Shown: positions 38,014 to 47,047, counted from the stretch's first letter. The stretch is DNA of 64,000 nucleotides from Ignavibacteriales bacterium (GCA_016714125.1 JADJNX010000002.1:62001-126000); one strand, 5' to 3'. The notes: generated by a model from the letters alone, not told the origin. A program made the numbers and translations.

Positions 38014-40072
38014 TTACTTTACTTTAGTACCGTTTTTAATTGACCTGTCCACTTCTACAACATTTAAACCACCCTCTAAAGTTTCAACTGCGAGGATCAT
38101 TCCCTGTGACTCAAGTCCCATCAACTTTGCAGGCTTAAGGTTGGCAACCATAACCACTTTTTTACCAATCAATTGCTCGGGTTCGTAGGCTTTTCCGATA
38201 CCGGCAATCACCTGTCTTTTCTCTTTTCCAAGCAATACCATCACTTTGATCAACTTTTCGCTTTTTTAACTCTTTCGGCTTCCACTATCTCTGCAACACG
38301 AAGGTCAGTTTTGAAGAATTCATCAATTGTGATTGGATCAAGTTTCTCAAAATCCTCACCCTCGATTACCGGTTCAGCCGCTGTGGTCTTTTTTATCTCA
38401 TCAATTGTGGAATCTTCAATCTTCTTAAAAAGTATCTCAGGTGTTCCAAGTTCATCACCTTCGTTAAGGTGAAGTTTTCCTGCATTCATCCATTCAACAG
38501 AACGTTTGTTGAGTACTTTGAGAATTTTTGCCGAAGTGTTGGGAATAACCGGCATAAAAAGTTCAGCAAGAGTGTAAATTGTTTGAAGACAAAGGTTTAG
38601 TGTTGTTGAACATCTCTCTTTGTCGCTTTTAAGGGTTTTCCAGGGTTCAGAATCGTTAAAGTATTTATTACCTGCTCTTGCCAGATTCATGATTTCAAGA
38701 GTTGCATCCTTAAATCTATATTTCTCCATATAGTCAGCAACTTTTGTTGGATATTCTTCAAGCAGGTTCAGCAACTCATCATCCCTCGAATCAAACGAAT
38801 AAAGAGGCGGTACTCTTCCCTCAAAATTTTTGTGGACAAAAGTTAATGTTCTGTTAACAAAATTTCCAAGAATATCTGCAAGTTCGTTATTGTGTTTCGC
38901 TTGAAAATCTTTCCATGAAAAATCGGTATCCCTGTATTCAGGCAGATTCATCGTTAAGGTGTAACGAAGTGAATCAGCTTCAAAATGGTTGAGGAAATCG
39001 ATCACATCAATCCCCCAATGCCTGCTTTTGGAGAATTTTTTACCTTCAAAGTTCAAAAACTCATTTGCAGGAACATTTTGTGGGAGCACAAATTTTGCGG
39101 AGTGTCTATCGTTCCAAGCCATTAACATCGCCGGGAAAATCACACAGTGAAAAACTATATTGTCTTTACCAATAAAAGCTACATATTTAGTATCAGGATC
39201 CTGCCAGTAGTCTTTCCAGCCATCCTCTTCACCTCTTAAACGGAAAAGTTCTTTTGTTGCGGAAATGTATCCAAGGACTGCTTCAAACCAGACATAAAGT
39301 ACTTTGTTTTGAACCCCTTCGAGAGGCAATTTTACTCCCCAATCGAGATCACGGGTAATTGCTCTATCCTGAAGTCCGGAGGAAAACCAACCTTTGCAAT
39401 ACTGCAAAACATTGTCTTTCCATTCATAATTCTCATCCATCTCATTAATATATTTTTCAATTCTTTCCTGGAATTTTCCAAACGGGAAAACCAGTGGGAA
39501 GTCTCTTTAAGTTCGGGTTTGTCACCTGAAATCTTACTTACAGGATTTAATAATTCGGATGGATCGTAGAGGCTGCCACAATTTTCACACTCGTCACTTC
39601 TTGCACTCAGATTTCCACATTTTGGACATGTCCCCTCCACATATCTGTCGGGAAGAAACATCTGACGAGAGTTATCATAAAACTGCATCGATTTCTTCTC
39701 AACGAGAAGGTCGGCATCGGAAAATTCTTTAAAAAAACCGAGTGCGGTTTCGTGGTGAATCGGAAGGCTTGTTCTGCTGTAGATATCAAAACTCATTCCA
39801 AATCTATCAAACGATTCTTTGTTTATCGCATGAAATCGATCAATAATAACATTTGGACTCACTTTTTCATTGTCTGCGGTTATGGTAATAGGCACACCAT
39901 GTTCATCAGAGCCACATATGAAAAGGATGTCTCTTCCGCGCTGCCTTTGATATCTTACATAAATGTCTGCCGGGAGGTATGCTCCTGCCAGATGCCCCAA
40001 GTGTATCGGTCCATTTGCATAAGGTAATGCAGCAGTGACTAATATCTTTTCCTGACTCAATTTCTGATCCAT
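38014..40072 (-). CDS. metG: Methionyl-tRNA synthetase with C-terminal tRNA-binding domain (frameshifts near 39474 and 38260)
   Basis: Start ATG at 40072 (MDQKLSQEKILVTAALPYA). Three frames join to about 685 residues. Motifs: ANGPIHLGHLAGAYLPADIY (HIGH), ICGSDEHG, the zinc knuckle CPKCG/CENCG, WFSRLEN, WFEAVLGYISATKEL, FIGKDNIVFHCVIFPAML, FEGKKFSKSRHWGI (KMSKS) and the anticodon domain, then an acidic linker and an OB-fold Trbp111-type domain (FFKTDLRVAEIVEAE, AYEPEQLIGKKVVMVANLKP, LESQGMILA). Breaks lie near 39474 and 38260, both single bases. It charges initiator and elongator tRNA-Met. Confidence 0.94.
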
Positions 40073-40160
40073 AAATTTGATTTTAAAAACATTAAATATA
40101 CTGAATTTTAACGCCATCAGGAAACCCTATTGTTTTGGGAGGAAACCGCATTCAATTAGA

Positions 40161-40198
40161 TATTATTGGATTACTGCATTATTGGGTTATTGCATTAG
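40161..40198. repeat. Left arm of a 36-nt imperfect inverted repeat
   Basis: The stretch beginning TATTATTGGATTACTGCATT and ending GTTATTGCATTAG matches the reverse complement of 43586-43621 at about 31 of 36 positions by eye. Internally it is built of ATTATTG/TTATTGC words. The two arms face each other across a 3.4-kb block of plus-strand genes. Confidence 0.75.
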
Positions 40199-40253
40199 TA
40201 GATTTCTCCGTAATTTTACACTTTATTTTTCCTGTTACACTTTTATTGGTTAT

Positions 40254-41123
40254 ATGATCAAATCGACTTTATTATCAACCCTGTTATTTCTCCTGTTTTC
40301 AACAAATATTACTCCCCAAACAGTTGAATTTCTTCCCGGTAAACGGCTATTTAACATGCTTCGAGCTGCCGACACCGAACCTAAATTTGGTTTAACTTTC
40401 GCTCCTGACGACAACTCGATGAAAGTGGATGTTGGGAATGCCTTTGATGTCCTGTCGATACAGATTGACCCCTCCACAACCATCAATGCCGGAGTTGAAT
40501 TTTTTGCTTACGCAAAAGTTGTGGAGTATCGCGACTATCGACTTCAGGTGGCAGCTATCGATGGTTATTTCGGAGGAAATATTTCCTGGCTAAAAAAACT
40601 CCCCGACTCCCCCCATTATTTACTTGCACGACTACGGTTTATCCATAGAAGTGCCCATTTAGTGGATGGTGCATGGGATCCATCAAATAATTCGTGGAAA
40701 GATGATGTGGAACCGGTACCTTTCGCAGATGATTTTTTTGAACTTAATCCCGCAATCCAATTACACTATCCGGTAGCCGATATCAGGGTGTATGGTGGTT
40801 TGGCATACTCGATCCTTATCCGTCCAAAAGATCAGGAGAGATTTAGTTTTTCCGCCGGAAGTGAAATTATATTCAATAATCCATTGTTTAGCTTTCTACA
40901 GAAGCCTGTGCAAATTTATGCAGCCTGGGATATCAAGATGAAAGCCCGACCCAAATATCTCCCCTCCCATTCTTTGATGGCAGGGCTTAAGTTTGGAGAA
41001 AAACAGGGCATTGGTCTCTCTATTTATGCATTTTACTACAGCGGATATGATTATTTTAGCGCCTATTACAAATCCAGACTGAATAAATTTGGCTTGGGAT
41101 TTTTTCTCGATTTTAATCCATAG
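40254..41123 (+). CDS. DUF1207-family exported protein
   Basis: 289 residues from ATG at 40254 (MIKSTLLSTLLFLLFS, signal peptide ending near ITPQ). I rejected an earlier in-frame start at 40077 because it adds a stretch that reads as metG upstream sequence and repeats. The pattern VEFLPGKRLFNMLRAADTEP near the N-terminus, many amphipathic beta strands and the final GLGFFLDFNP agree with DUF1207, a presumed outer-membrane beta-barrel family of unknown function. An ABC transporter gene follows 12 bases downstream with a strong AAGGAG site. Confidence 0.75.
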   Translation: MIKSTLLSTLLFLLFSTNITPQTVEFLPGKRLFNMLRAADTEPKFGLTFAPDDNSMKVDVGNAFDVLSIQIDPSTTINAGVEFFAYAKVVEYRDYRLQVAAIDGYFGGNISWLKKLPDSPHYLLARLRFIHRSAHLVDGAWDPSNNSWKDDVEPVPFADDFFELNPAIQLHYPVADIRVYGGLAYSILIRPKDQERFSFSAGSEIIFNNPLFSFLQKPVQIYAAWDIKMKARPKYLPSHSLMAGLKFGEKQGIGLSIYAFYYSGYDYFSAYYKSRLNKFGLGFFLDFNP

Positions 41124-41135
41124 AAGGAGTCTTGT

Positions 41136-42049
41136 ACGGAAAAAATTATTGAAATAAACGACCTTCATAAAAAATACAAAGATGCTTATGCCGTAAATGG
41201 TTTAAACCTCAATGTTTATGAAGGTGATGTGTTTGGTTTCCTCGGGCCTAATGGTGCCGGAAAAAGCACAACAATCAGAATGATGATGACACTAATCTTC
41301 CCGACCAAAGGAAATATCAAATTGTTTGGGAAAGATATTTATAAAGAAAGAAAATATATTCTCAGCCGTGTGGGAGCAATTGTCGAAAAACCCGACTTTT
41401 ATGGCTACCTCACTGCATGGAAAAACCTCGAAATTCTCGCCCGCACTTCCGGATACCCTGTAAACGATAAAAAATTATGACCATTCTCGAAATGGTTGGT
41501 CTCGAAAAAAGATACAATTCAAAAGTGAAAACATTTTCTCACGGAATGAAACAGCGACTCGGAATTGCCCAGGCACTAATTCACGATCCAAAATTGATAA
41601 TTCTCGATGAACCAACAACAGGACTTGACCCACAGGGAATGAAAGAAATTCGCGACCTTGTAGTGAGCCTTAGCAGGGATCATCAAAAAACAATCCTTCT
41701 TTCCTCTCATATTCTCTACGAAGTTGAACTGATTGCCAATAGAATGGTGATTATCAACAAAGGAAAAACGGTTATTGAAGGCTCGGTTGAAGATCTTCTT
41801 AATGCCGCCGAGACAAGAGTAAATATTGAAGTGGATAACACTGAAAAAGCTGTGCAGATAATCAACGAGTCTAATATAAATGGACGGCTTGATGATGTTT
41901 CCAACTCAACCATTATAATGTTTATGAATAAATCTGAAATTGCACCTCTGAACAAAAAATTCGTCGAGGCGGGTATAGCAGTGCATTCACTTGTTCCTAC
42001 CAGGTCACTCGAAGAATATTTCCTCAATTTAACAGAGAAGGGGGAATAA
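41136..42049 (+). CDS. ABC transporter ATP-binding protein (ACG at the start position; frameshift near 41473)
   Basis: An ideal AAGGAG (41124-41129) stands 6 bases before ACG at 41136, which opens the frame (M/T)EKIIEINDLHKKYKDAY; an ATG is expected there. Walker A GPNGAGKST, then a one-base break near 41473 (poly-A) and the rest: FSHGMKQRLGIAQAL (signature), LIILDEPTTGLDP (Walker B) and LLSSHILYEVE. About 305 residues. The C-terminal extension (VNIEVDNTEKAVQII, VPTRSLEEYFLNL) is typical of Nat/Ccm-like exporters of the ABC-2 group. It pairs with the permease starting 3 bases later. Confidence 0.9.
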
Positions 42050-42051
42050 TC

Positions 42052-42889
42052 ATGATTGACCTCGTTAGAATAGAACTCTATAAAATCTTTTAAAAAATGG
42101 CGTACTTATATTGGATTTATAGCAATCGCTGTTATCGTTTTGGTGATTGAAATTGCGATGTTGGTCGAAGGTGAAAATTATCTTCGTTTCCTTACCCGGA
42201 ATCTTGAAGCCATATTTGTATTTGAAGGTAATTTCCTGAACGGCTACCTGATGTCATTTATTGTTTTGGGTGCGTTGGGAATTCATATCCCTTTCCTCAT
42301 TACTCTTGTGGCAGGTGATCTCCTTGCAGGTGAGGCAACGGCCGGCACATACAGAATGTTATTAACCCGCCCAATTACAAGAATGCAACTGTTAACAGCC
42401 AAAGTTTTGGCAGGTACCATCTATACAATTCTGATGGTACTGTTTCTTGCAGTAGTTTCACTTGGTTTGGGTGTAATTCTTTTTGGCACTGGTGAACTGA
42501 TCGTGATCACAGATGTCCTCATAATTTTTGCAAGGGAGGATATTCTGTGGCGCTTTATGATTGCATACGGTATTGCAACTCTGAGTATGATGGTGGTAAC
42601 CTCAATGGCGTTTTTCTTCTCATCTTTGGTGGAAAACGCAATTGGTCCCATTGTAAGCACAATGGCGGTAATCATTGTTTTTTATATTCTGTCAGCAATT
42701 GATGTTGAACTGCTACAAGCTATTAAACCGTTTATGTTTACTACCTACATGCAATCCTGGAATGTAATTTTCACAACTCCGGTCGAAATAGATGAACTTT
42801 ATCAAGCAGTTGGAGTGCTTTCACTCCACATCATTGTGTTTCTCAGTTTAACATTTTATCTTTTTAGTAAAAAAGATATAACTTCGTAA
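42052..42889 (+). CDS. ABC-2 type permease (frameshift near 42093)
   Basis: ATG at 42052 follows the ATPase stop directly, with a GAGAAGGGGG site. MIDLVRIELYKIF runs into a premature stop; removing one T near 42093 restores KKWRTYIGFIAIAVIVLVIE and the long open frame to 42889, about 278 residues with six hydrophobic segments. The segment AGDLLAGEATAGTYRMLLTRPITR is the ABC-2 hallmark. It forms the membrane part of the exporter with the gene upstream. The substrate is unknown. Confidence 0.88.
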
Positions 42890-42903
42890 GTATAGGAATT
42901 TAT

Positions 42904-43578
42904 ATGTATAAAAAATATTATTGATCATTTTCATCCTTTCAGTTTCAACTTTTTCACAATCGGAATCTGATAAGATTCTTAATCAAGTGAAGAAAAAGTT
43001 TGATGCGATAAAAGATTATGAAGTGGATGTGAAAGTGAAAATCGATGTGGATTTCCTTAAGGTTCCCGACACCGAAGCGAAAATCTACTACAAAGCTCCG
43101 GATAAAATTCAGATGAAAACCGGGGACAATTTTGCTCTTATCCCTAAAGACGGATTGAATTTTAGTCCGGCAAACCTGCTAAATGGTAAATATACGAGTA
43201 TGTATGAAGGCGAGACAAAAATCGGTGGTAAGGTGCAGCATATTGTGAAAGTAATCCCTGGGAAACACGGGTGATGTAGTGTTATCAACTCTATGGATCG
43301 ATAAATCAACTTTTTATATCTCAAAAGTTGAAACAACAACAAAGATGAACGGTACATTTCAGATTGATCTCATTTATCCGGCATCTTCAAAACATCCACT
43401 CCCTTCAAAGATGACCTTTAGCTTTGAAGTTGGAAAATTTAATCTGCCAAAAGGCTTTGGTGGCAAAAAGAAAAAACCAGAAACCACAAGCAACAAAACC
43501 CCCGGTAAAGTTTATATCGACTATAAAAACTACAAAGTAAACAAAGGACTATCAGACAGCATTTTTAAAAAGAAATGA
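42904..43578 (+). CDS. LolA-like outer-membrane lipoprotein carrier homologue (frameshifts near 42917 and 43268)
   Basis: A weak ATG at 42904 (MYKK) leads into a signal peptide after a one-base correction near 42917 (LLIIFILSVSTFSQ). Motifs: ILNQVKKKFDAIKDYEVDVKV, IYYKAPDKIQMKTGD, then an extra A near 43268 (VIPGNTGDVVLSTLWIDKS) and KVETTTKMNGTFQIDLIYP. The pattern matches LolA/LolB-type half-barrel proteins (periplasmic lipid or lipoprotein carriers). A basic lysine-rich C-terminus (GGKKKKPETT) is unusual. About 224 residues. It follows the ABC-2 exporter by 14 bases and may receive its cargo. Confidence 0.75.
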
Positions 43579-43585
43579 CGATTTT

Positions 43586-43621
43586 AATGCAATAATGCAA
43601 TAATTCAGCAATCCAATAATG
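43586..43621. repeat. Right arm of the 36-nt imperfect inverted repeat
   Basis: The reverse complement of this stretch (CATTATTGGATTGCTGAATT...) aligns with 40161-40196 with about five mismatches. It sits 8 bases after the LolA-like gene and before a terminator. Confidence 0.75.
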
Positions 43622-43691
43622 TTTTTTGGCTTGCGGTTTGGTGCAATAAATTTATAGAAAATGTTGTATTCCCCCAATAGTTGGAAATAAA

Positions 43692-43722
43692 AAACGGGCT
43701 GCCTTTTCGGATCAGCCCGTTT
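43692..43722 (+). terminator. Rho-independent terminator
   Basis: Stem AAACGGGCTG/CAGCCCGTTT, 11-base loop. It lies 114 bases after the LolA-like gene stop. Near-identical in sequence to the hairpin at 45723-45755. Confidence 0.8.
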
Positions 43723-43773
43723 AAATGGTTCTGAATGGAACCTCAACTCTTTAATTTACACAGCAAATTCATC

Positions 43774-43870
43774 AATTTTATAGGGTTTAGTTTCGTGTAT
43801 TTCTCGAACTTGTGAGATGAAGACAAAAGTCATAAAATGTTTTTGTACGCATTTTAATCCTCGATTAAAT
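43774..43870 (-). pseudogene. Relic of a fourth MRTKT-leader gene
   Basis: On the minus strand a leader ending in AATCGAGGATTAAAATG is followed by codons for MRTKTF, identical to the start and 5' leader of the three paralogues upstream (43897-45364). After those codons similarity ends and the frame stops after 21 residues. It appears to be the 5' remnant of a deleted copy. No mature domain is left. Confidence 0.6.
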
Positions 43871-43896
43871 TTGATAATATGAATTTGTGACCTGTA

Positions 43897-44313
43897 CTAT
43901 TTTCTTGTGATCTCGATCTGCTGCCCCTTTTTGACATAAATAACAAAGATATTATTGGACATCTCAATATTCTCCGGATCCTCTTTCACGATATTGAAAC
44001 CTGCTGCCAATGCTTCGGTCTTCAGACTTTCTTCCCTCTCCGCAGAAAGGTTTGTCTCCATATAAGTGAAAAAATCATCATTACCCTTTCTGAACATCTT
44101 AAAACTGTGCATCCCTTTCTTATATGTGTCGCGATATTCCCAATCAGGTCTATACCCATAAAGCCCAATCTCCTGTTTAAGCGAACTGAGTCTGTAGATA
44201 CCCAAAAGAGAGAGCACCTCGCCGAAACTGATCTGTTTAGTGGTATTGTTCTGTTGCGAAAATACCATCCCGGTGAAAAGTAAAACGAAAAGAAGAAGTG
44301 TTTTTGTACGCAT
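43897..44313 (-). CDS. Secreted protein of the MRTKT tandem family, copy A
   Basis: 138 residues: signal peptide MRTKTLLLFVLLFTGMVFSQ, then a mature domain of about 118. It shares with copies B and C the order QISFGEVLSLLG, a GY in a helical stretch, YKKG, a phenylalanine-rich strand, SAEREESLKTEALAAGF and a closing IEITRK. Mature identity is low while the leader is nearly identical. I do not recognise a known family. The likely location is periplasm or cell surface. The ribosome site is GAGGT, 9 bases before ATG. It is the last of three same-strand genes with gaps of about 100 bases. Confidence 0.75.
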   Translation of the reverse strand: MRTKTLLLFVLLFTGMVFSQQNNTTKQISFGEVLSLLGIYRLSSLKQEIGLYGYRPDWEYRDTYKKGMHSFKMFRKGNDDFFTYMETNLSAEREESLKTEALAAGFNIVKEDPENIEMSNNIFVIYVKKGQQIEITRK

Positions 44314-44417
44314 TTTATACCTCGTTTAAATGAAATTTCAAGTGAGAGCCTGGCAAAGCAGGTAGCTGCCGCTATTACAAACAAACCAAATAAAATCTTT
44401 TCAATGGGAAAAGCCTG

Positions 44418-44837
44418 TTATTTCTTCAGCCTTGTAATCTTTATATGCTCCAACTGTCGGATCACAGCTGAGAAGCGCGTCCCCTCCAGAAAGATATCAC
44501 GACCGTCTTCACCATTTCTTACTGTTTTAAGGCCGGCTTTCAAAGCCTGAATTCTAATTTCCTCGCACCTTTCTATTGAAGGGAATGCTTCGAAGTAAAA
44601 GATTTTGCTTTGATTTGGAGACCCCACAATTCGGAACTTCTCCGAACCTTTCCCGAATTCTCCACCGTTAATTTTCTGATAGCCCCATCCATCCAGAATA
44701 GACCACATCTCTTCTACTGATGAACATGCCAACGCCAGTGTGATTTTGTGAAAAGTTATTCTCCCGGTACCCCCCTGCTGGGAGAAAGCCACTCCGGTTA
44801 AAAGAAAAACAAACAAAAGAAGTGTTTTTGTACGCAT
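44418..44837 (-). CDS. Secreted protein of the MRTKT tandem family, copy B
   Basis: 139 residues with signal peptide MRTKTLLLFVFLLTGVAFSQ. The mature part begins GRITFHKITLALA and carries GWGYQKINGGEFGKGSEKF, PSIERCEEIRIQALKAGLK and a basic end KITRLKK. One Cys pair candidate (in ALACSS and ERCEE) is absent from copies A and C. Function unknown. Same strand and spacing as its neighbours, with its own leader containing the AGAGGTATAAAATG-type start region shared by the family. Confidence 0.75.
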   Translation of the reverse strand: MRTKTLLLFVFLLTGVAFSQQGGTGRITFHKITLALACSSVEEMWSILDGWGYQKINGGEFGKGSEKFRIVGSPNQSKIFYFEAFPSIERCEEIRIQALKAGLKTVRNGEDGRDIFLEGTRFSAVIRQLEHIKITRLKK

Positions 44838-44956
44838 TTTATACCTCTGTTAAATTGATTGATTAAAAATATAATAATAGTTCATAAAAATCGCTGAAAG
44901 AGCCGGTGCAATCTATACCAAAACCGACCGGGCAATAGTTTGAGGATGAAAACAAT

Positions 44957-45364
44957 CTAATCCAATTTCTTGACAATAAGATCTTTACCAACATCTGCTA
45001 AGATTGAATACCCGGGCTTCTCCATGCGCCATCCACTACTTCCCCGCTTAACTACATCAAATCCTTCGCCATAAGCAAATGCCTGAATTTCTCTCAGCCT
45101 CGATTTGCTCGGCGACTCTTCATGATAATATACAGAAAACTCTGAAAGGCGGTTGATAGTGAATACTTCTGCTCCCTTCGAATATTTGCCCTCACCCACA
45201 TTTTTATATCCGTCTTTCTCCAATGCCAAAGTCACAGCTTCCTGATCTGGCAAAGCTAATAGCTCAAGAATCTTGTATAAAGTGATTCGCTCACCACCTC
45301 CCTGCTGTGAAAAAGCCATTCCGGTTAAAAGGAAAACGAAAAGAAGAAATGTTTTTGTACGCAT
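44957..45364 (-). CDS. Secreted protein of the MRTKT tandem family, copy C
   Basis: 135 residues with signal peptide MRTKTFLLFVFLLTGMAFSQ. The mature part begins ERITLYKILELLALPDQ and has EKDGYKNVGEGKYSKGAEVF, YHEESPSKSRLREIQAFAYG and FDVVKRG. It is the first of the three copies in transcription order. The conserved GY...YSKG...PS..R pattern defines the group. No known domain recognised. Its leader is more diverged (TCGAGTTAGCATATG), so it may have a different strength of translation. Confidence 0.75.
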   Translation of the reverse strand: MRTKTFLLFVFLLTGMAFSQQGGGERITLYKILELLALPDQEAVTLALEKDGYKNVGEGKYSKGAEVFTINRLSEFSVYYHEESPSKSRLREIQAFAYGEGFDVVKRGSSGWRMEKPGYSILADVGKDLIVKKLD

Positions 45365-45603
45365 ATGCTAACTCGATTTAGTGAAAGATTAAAAGTTACT
45401 TATTAAAAATAAGAATTTGATATAATAATAAACAAATAAAATAAAATTTTGTTCCATTAGCTACCAAATCATGACCCTTCACAAGGCCAAATACTACCCC
45501 CAAATATGACATCCCACAATACTTCCCGCCAGGATCTCGGATTAAAATCTGTTGGTTCCCTCATCCTGATCTCAATGCGTGATAAATGATCGGATTTCCC
45601 TCA

Positions 45604-45714
45604 TCTCTCTTTTTTGATATACCAAACTTCTTGGCTGTAGAGCAAATCTGAACCAAGTAAATGTGTGTGGTGGGTATAAAATACAAGTTGTGCATTTCGA
45701 GTGTTGACCGCGTT
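45604..45714 (-). pseudogene. Fragment of an AAA-ATPase (AAA_15/AAA_21-type) gene
   Basis: An uninterrupted 37-codon stretch translates to NAVNTRNAQLVFYTHHTHLL followed by GSDLLYSQEVWYIKKER. This closely resembles the C-terminal motif of abortive-infection-type AAA ATPases, in which NAQLIFTTHDTxLLD and QIWFVEK are usual. No Walker A or other part of the gene is present, and the frame meets TGA at 45601-45603. It lies between the tandem secreted genes and the terminator of the DUF6600-like gene. It is best read as the remnant of a lost defence-type ATPase. Confidence 0.55.
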
Positions 45715-45722
45715 ATAAAAGA

Positions 45723-45755
45723 AAAACGGGCTGCCCTTTCGGGTCAGCCCGTTTT
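45723..45755 (-). terminator. Rho-independent terminator of the DUF6600-like gene
   Basis: Stem AAAACGGGCTG/CAGCCCGTTTT with an inner CCC/GGG pairing. On the minus strand it lies 24 bases after the stop at 45779 and ends in TTTTTC. Almost the same sequence as 43692-43722. Confidence 0.85.
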
Positions 45756-45778
45756 TACTGCACCAACAATTAGATCAA

Positions 45779-47047
45779 TTATCTGCTTTTTCTTTCTTTT
45801 GAGCCACCCGAGCTGCTGCTTCCTCCGGAGTTTCCTCTTTCAGTTGTGCGTGTCGTGTTGTCTCTTTTTGGAGTTTCCCTTACCGTATTATCTTTTTTAG
45901 GTGTTTCTCTCGTTACTTCTCTCGAAGTGTTATCTTTTTTAGGAGTTTCCCTCGTTACTTCTCTCGAAGTGTTATCTTTTTTAGGAGTGTCTCTCTTTAC
46001 TTCTCTCGAAGTATTGTCTTTCACTACCGGTCTGTTGTCTTCTCTTTTTACTTCTCTCGAAGTATTGTCTCTGACTACAGGTTTATTGTCATCTTTTTTT
46101 ACATCCCTCGAAGAGCTGCCATTGTCTCTCGTAATTGTCTTGTTATCATTTTTTACCACTGCTCTGTTGTCATCGGATCTGTCAGTCACTCTCGTGTTAT
46201 CAGTCCTCTTCACTTCACGGGTTGTTTCTCTTGCTGATTCATCTATTTTATCGGATCTTAGGTTCCCGGTGTTTCTAGATCTTGTGATCTCTATTTTCTC
46301 GTCGGTTCTGTCAGCTCTGTTGAAGTCAACATTTCTAACTTTTACTGAACCGTCGGATTTGTTGTTTCCACGATCTTTTGCATCGGTGAACTCAATATCC
46401 CTTGTTCTAACATTTCCGCCGCCTCTTTTTTCAACGATTCTTGGATCGATTCCTTCATTAAATACACGGTCACGGTATTTGTAGTTAGAGAATGAATTTG
46501 TCCTCTCGTAGAATCTCTCAGCGCCATACCCTGTGTAGTAATAGTCATACATATTGTGTCTGTGGAAGTCGTGGAATCTTACAAATCTCCAGTGGTTGTA
46601 AGGCAACACAATTATTAAGTTGTATGTTATCCCGTAGTTTGGATTATAGATTGCATAAGGTGAAAGTGGTGCCCAGCCAATATAGTCATTATCGTATCTC
46701 CACTCAACCCAAGCAGGACCCCAGTCATAACCAGGAACCCAAACCCAGCCTTCCCATTCATCGTAGTACCATCTACCGTAGTGGAAAACTATGTCACCAT
46801 AAGCTTCATCAGAATCCCAGTACCATCCATAAGAAGTGTATATCCATCGTCCATAAGTATAAGGTTGCCATTCTCTGTTAACCCTGGAAGGTTTCCATGC
46901 TATCACATTGTCAACTTCAACCCAGTAGCCGTAAGGTTTAAGATTGTTGTAGAAGGCATTAAATCTGCCTCTGCTCCCGGCGTTTTCAGCACTCGACATA
47001 AAAGTCATTGCTGTAAAAATTACTGCTATAAATAACATCCGTTTCAT
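45779..47047 (-). CDS. Secreted DUF6600-like tryptophan-rich protein with charged repeat tail
   Basis: 422 residues. A signal peptide (MLFIAVIFTAMTFMSS) is followed by a Trp/Tyr-Gly-rich domain at about 30-170: YGYWVEVDNVIAWKPS, YGRWIYTSYGWYWDSDEAYG, YGRWYYDEWEGWVWVPGYDW, WAPLSPYAIY. This matches the repeated YGxW/GWVWxP pattern of DUF6600 proteins of unknown function. The rest is low-complexity, Arg/Lys/Asp/Thr-rich, ending in 14-residue repeats of the type DNTSREVTRETPKK encoded by 42-bp DNA repeats (45840-46060). The tail is presumably disordered. GAGGT ribosome site; divergent from the thioredoxin gene. Confidence 0.8.
   Translation of the reverse strand: MKRMLFIAVIFTAMTFMSSAENAGSRGRFNAFYNNLKPYGYWVEVDNVIAWKPSRVNREWQPYTYGRWIYTSYGWYWDSDEAYGDIVFHYGRWYYDEWEGWVWVPGYDWGPAWVEWRYDNDYIGWAPLSPYAIYNPNYGITYNLIIVLPYNHWRFVRFHDFHRHNMYDYYYTGYGAERFYERTNSFSNYKYRDRVFNEGIDPRIVEKRGGGNVRTRDIEFTDAKDRGNNKSDGSVKVRNVDFNRADRTDEKIEITRSRNTGNLRSDKIDESARETTREVKRTDNTRVTDRSDDNRAVVKNDNKTITRDNGSSSRDVKKDDNKPVVRDNTSREVKREDNRPVVKDNTSREVKRDTPKKDNTSREVTRETPKKDNTSREVTRETPKKDNTVRETPKRDNTTRTTERGNSGGSSSSGGSKERKSR
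45840..46060. repeat. 42-bp tandem repeats inside the DUF6600-like gene
   Basis: Units containing CTTCTCTCGAAGTGTTATCT recur with a 42-base period, the last ones more diverged. The period is a multiple of three, so copy changes would keep the frame. The reverse strand has a long spurious open frame because of this composition. Confidence 0.85.

Noticed and set aside
40077..40253. N-terminal extension of the DUF1207 protein
   Set aside because: The extension runs through intergenic repeats and a signal peptide begins at 40254.
45846..46484. 212-residue open frame on the plus strand
   Set aside because: It is the reverse-strand shadow of the low-complexity repeat tail of the DUF6600-like gene; its translation is only Leu/Ser/Val repeats.
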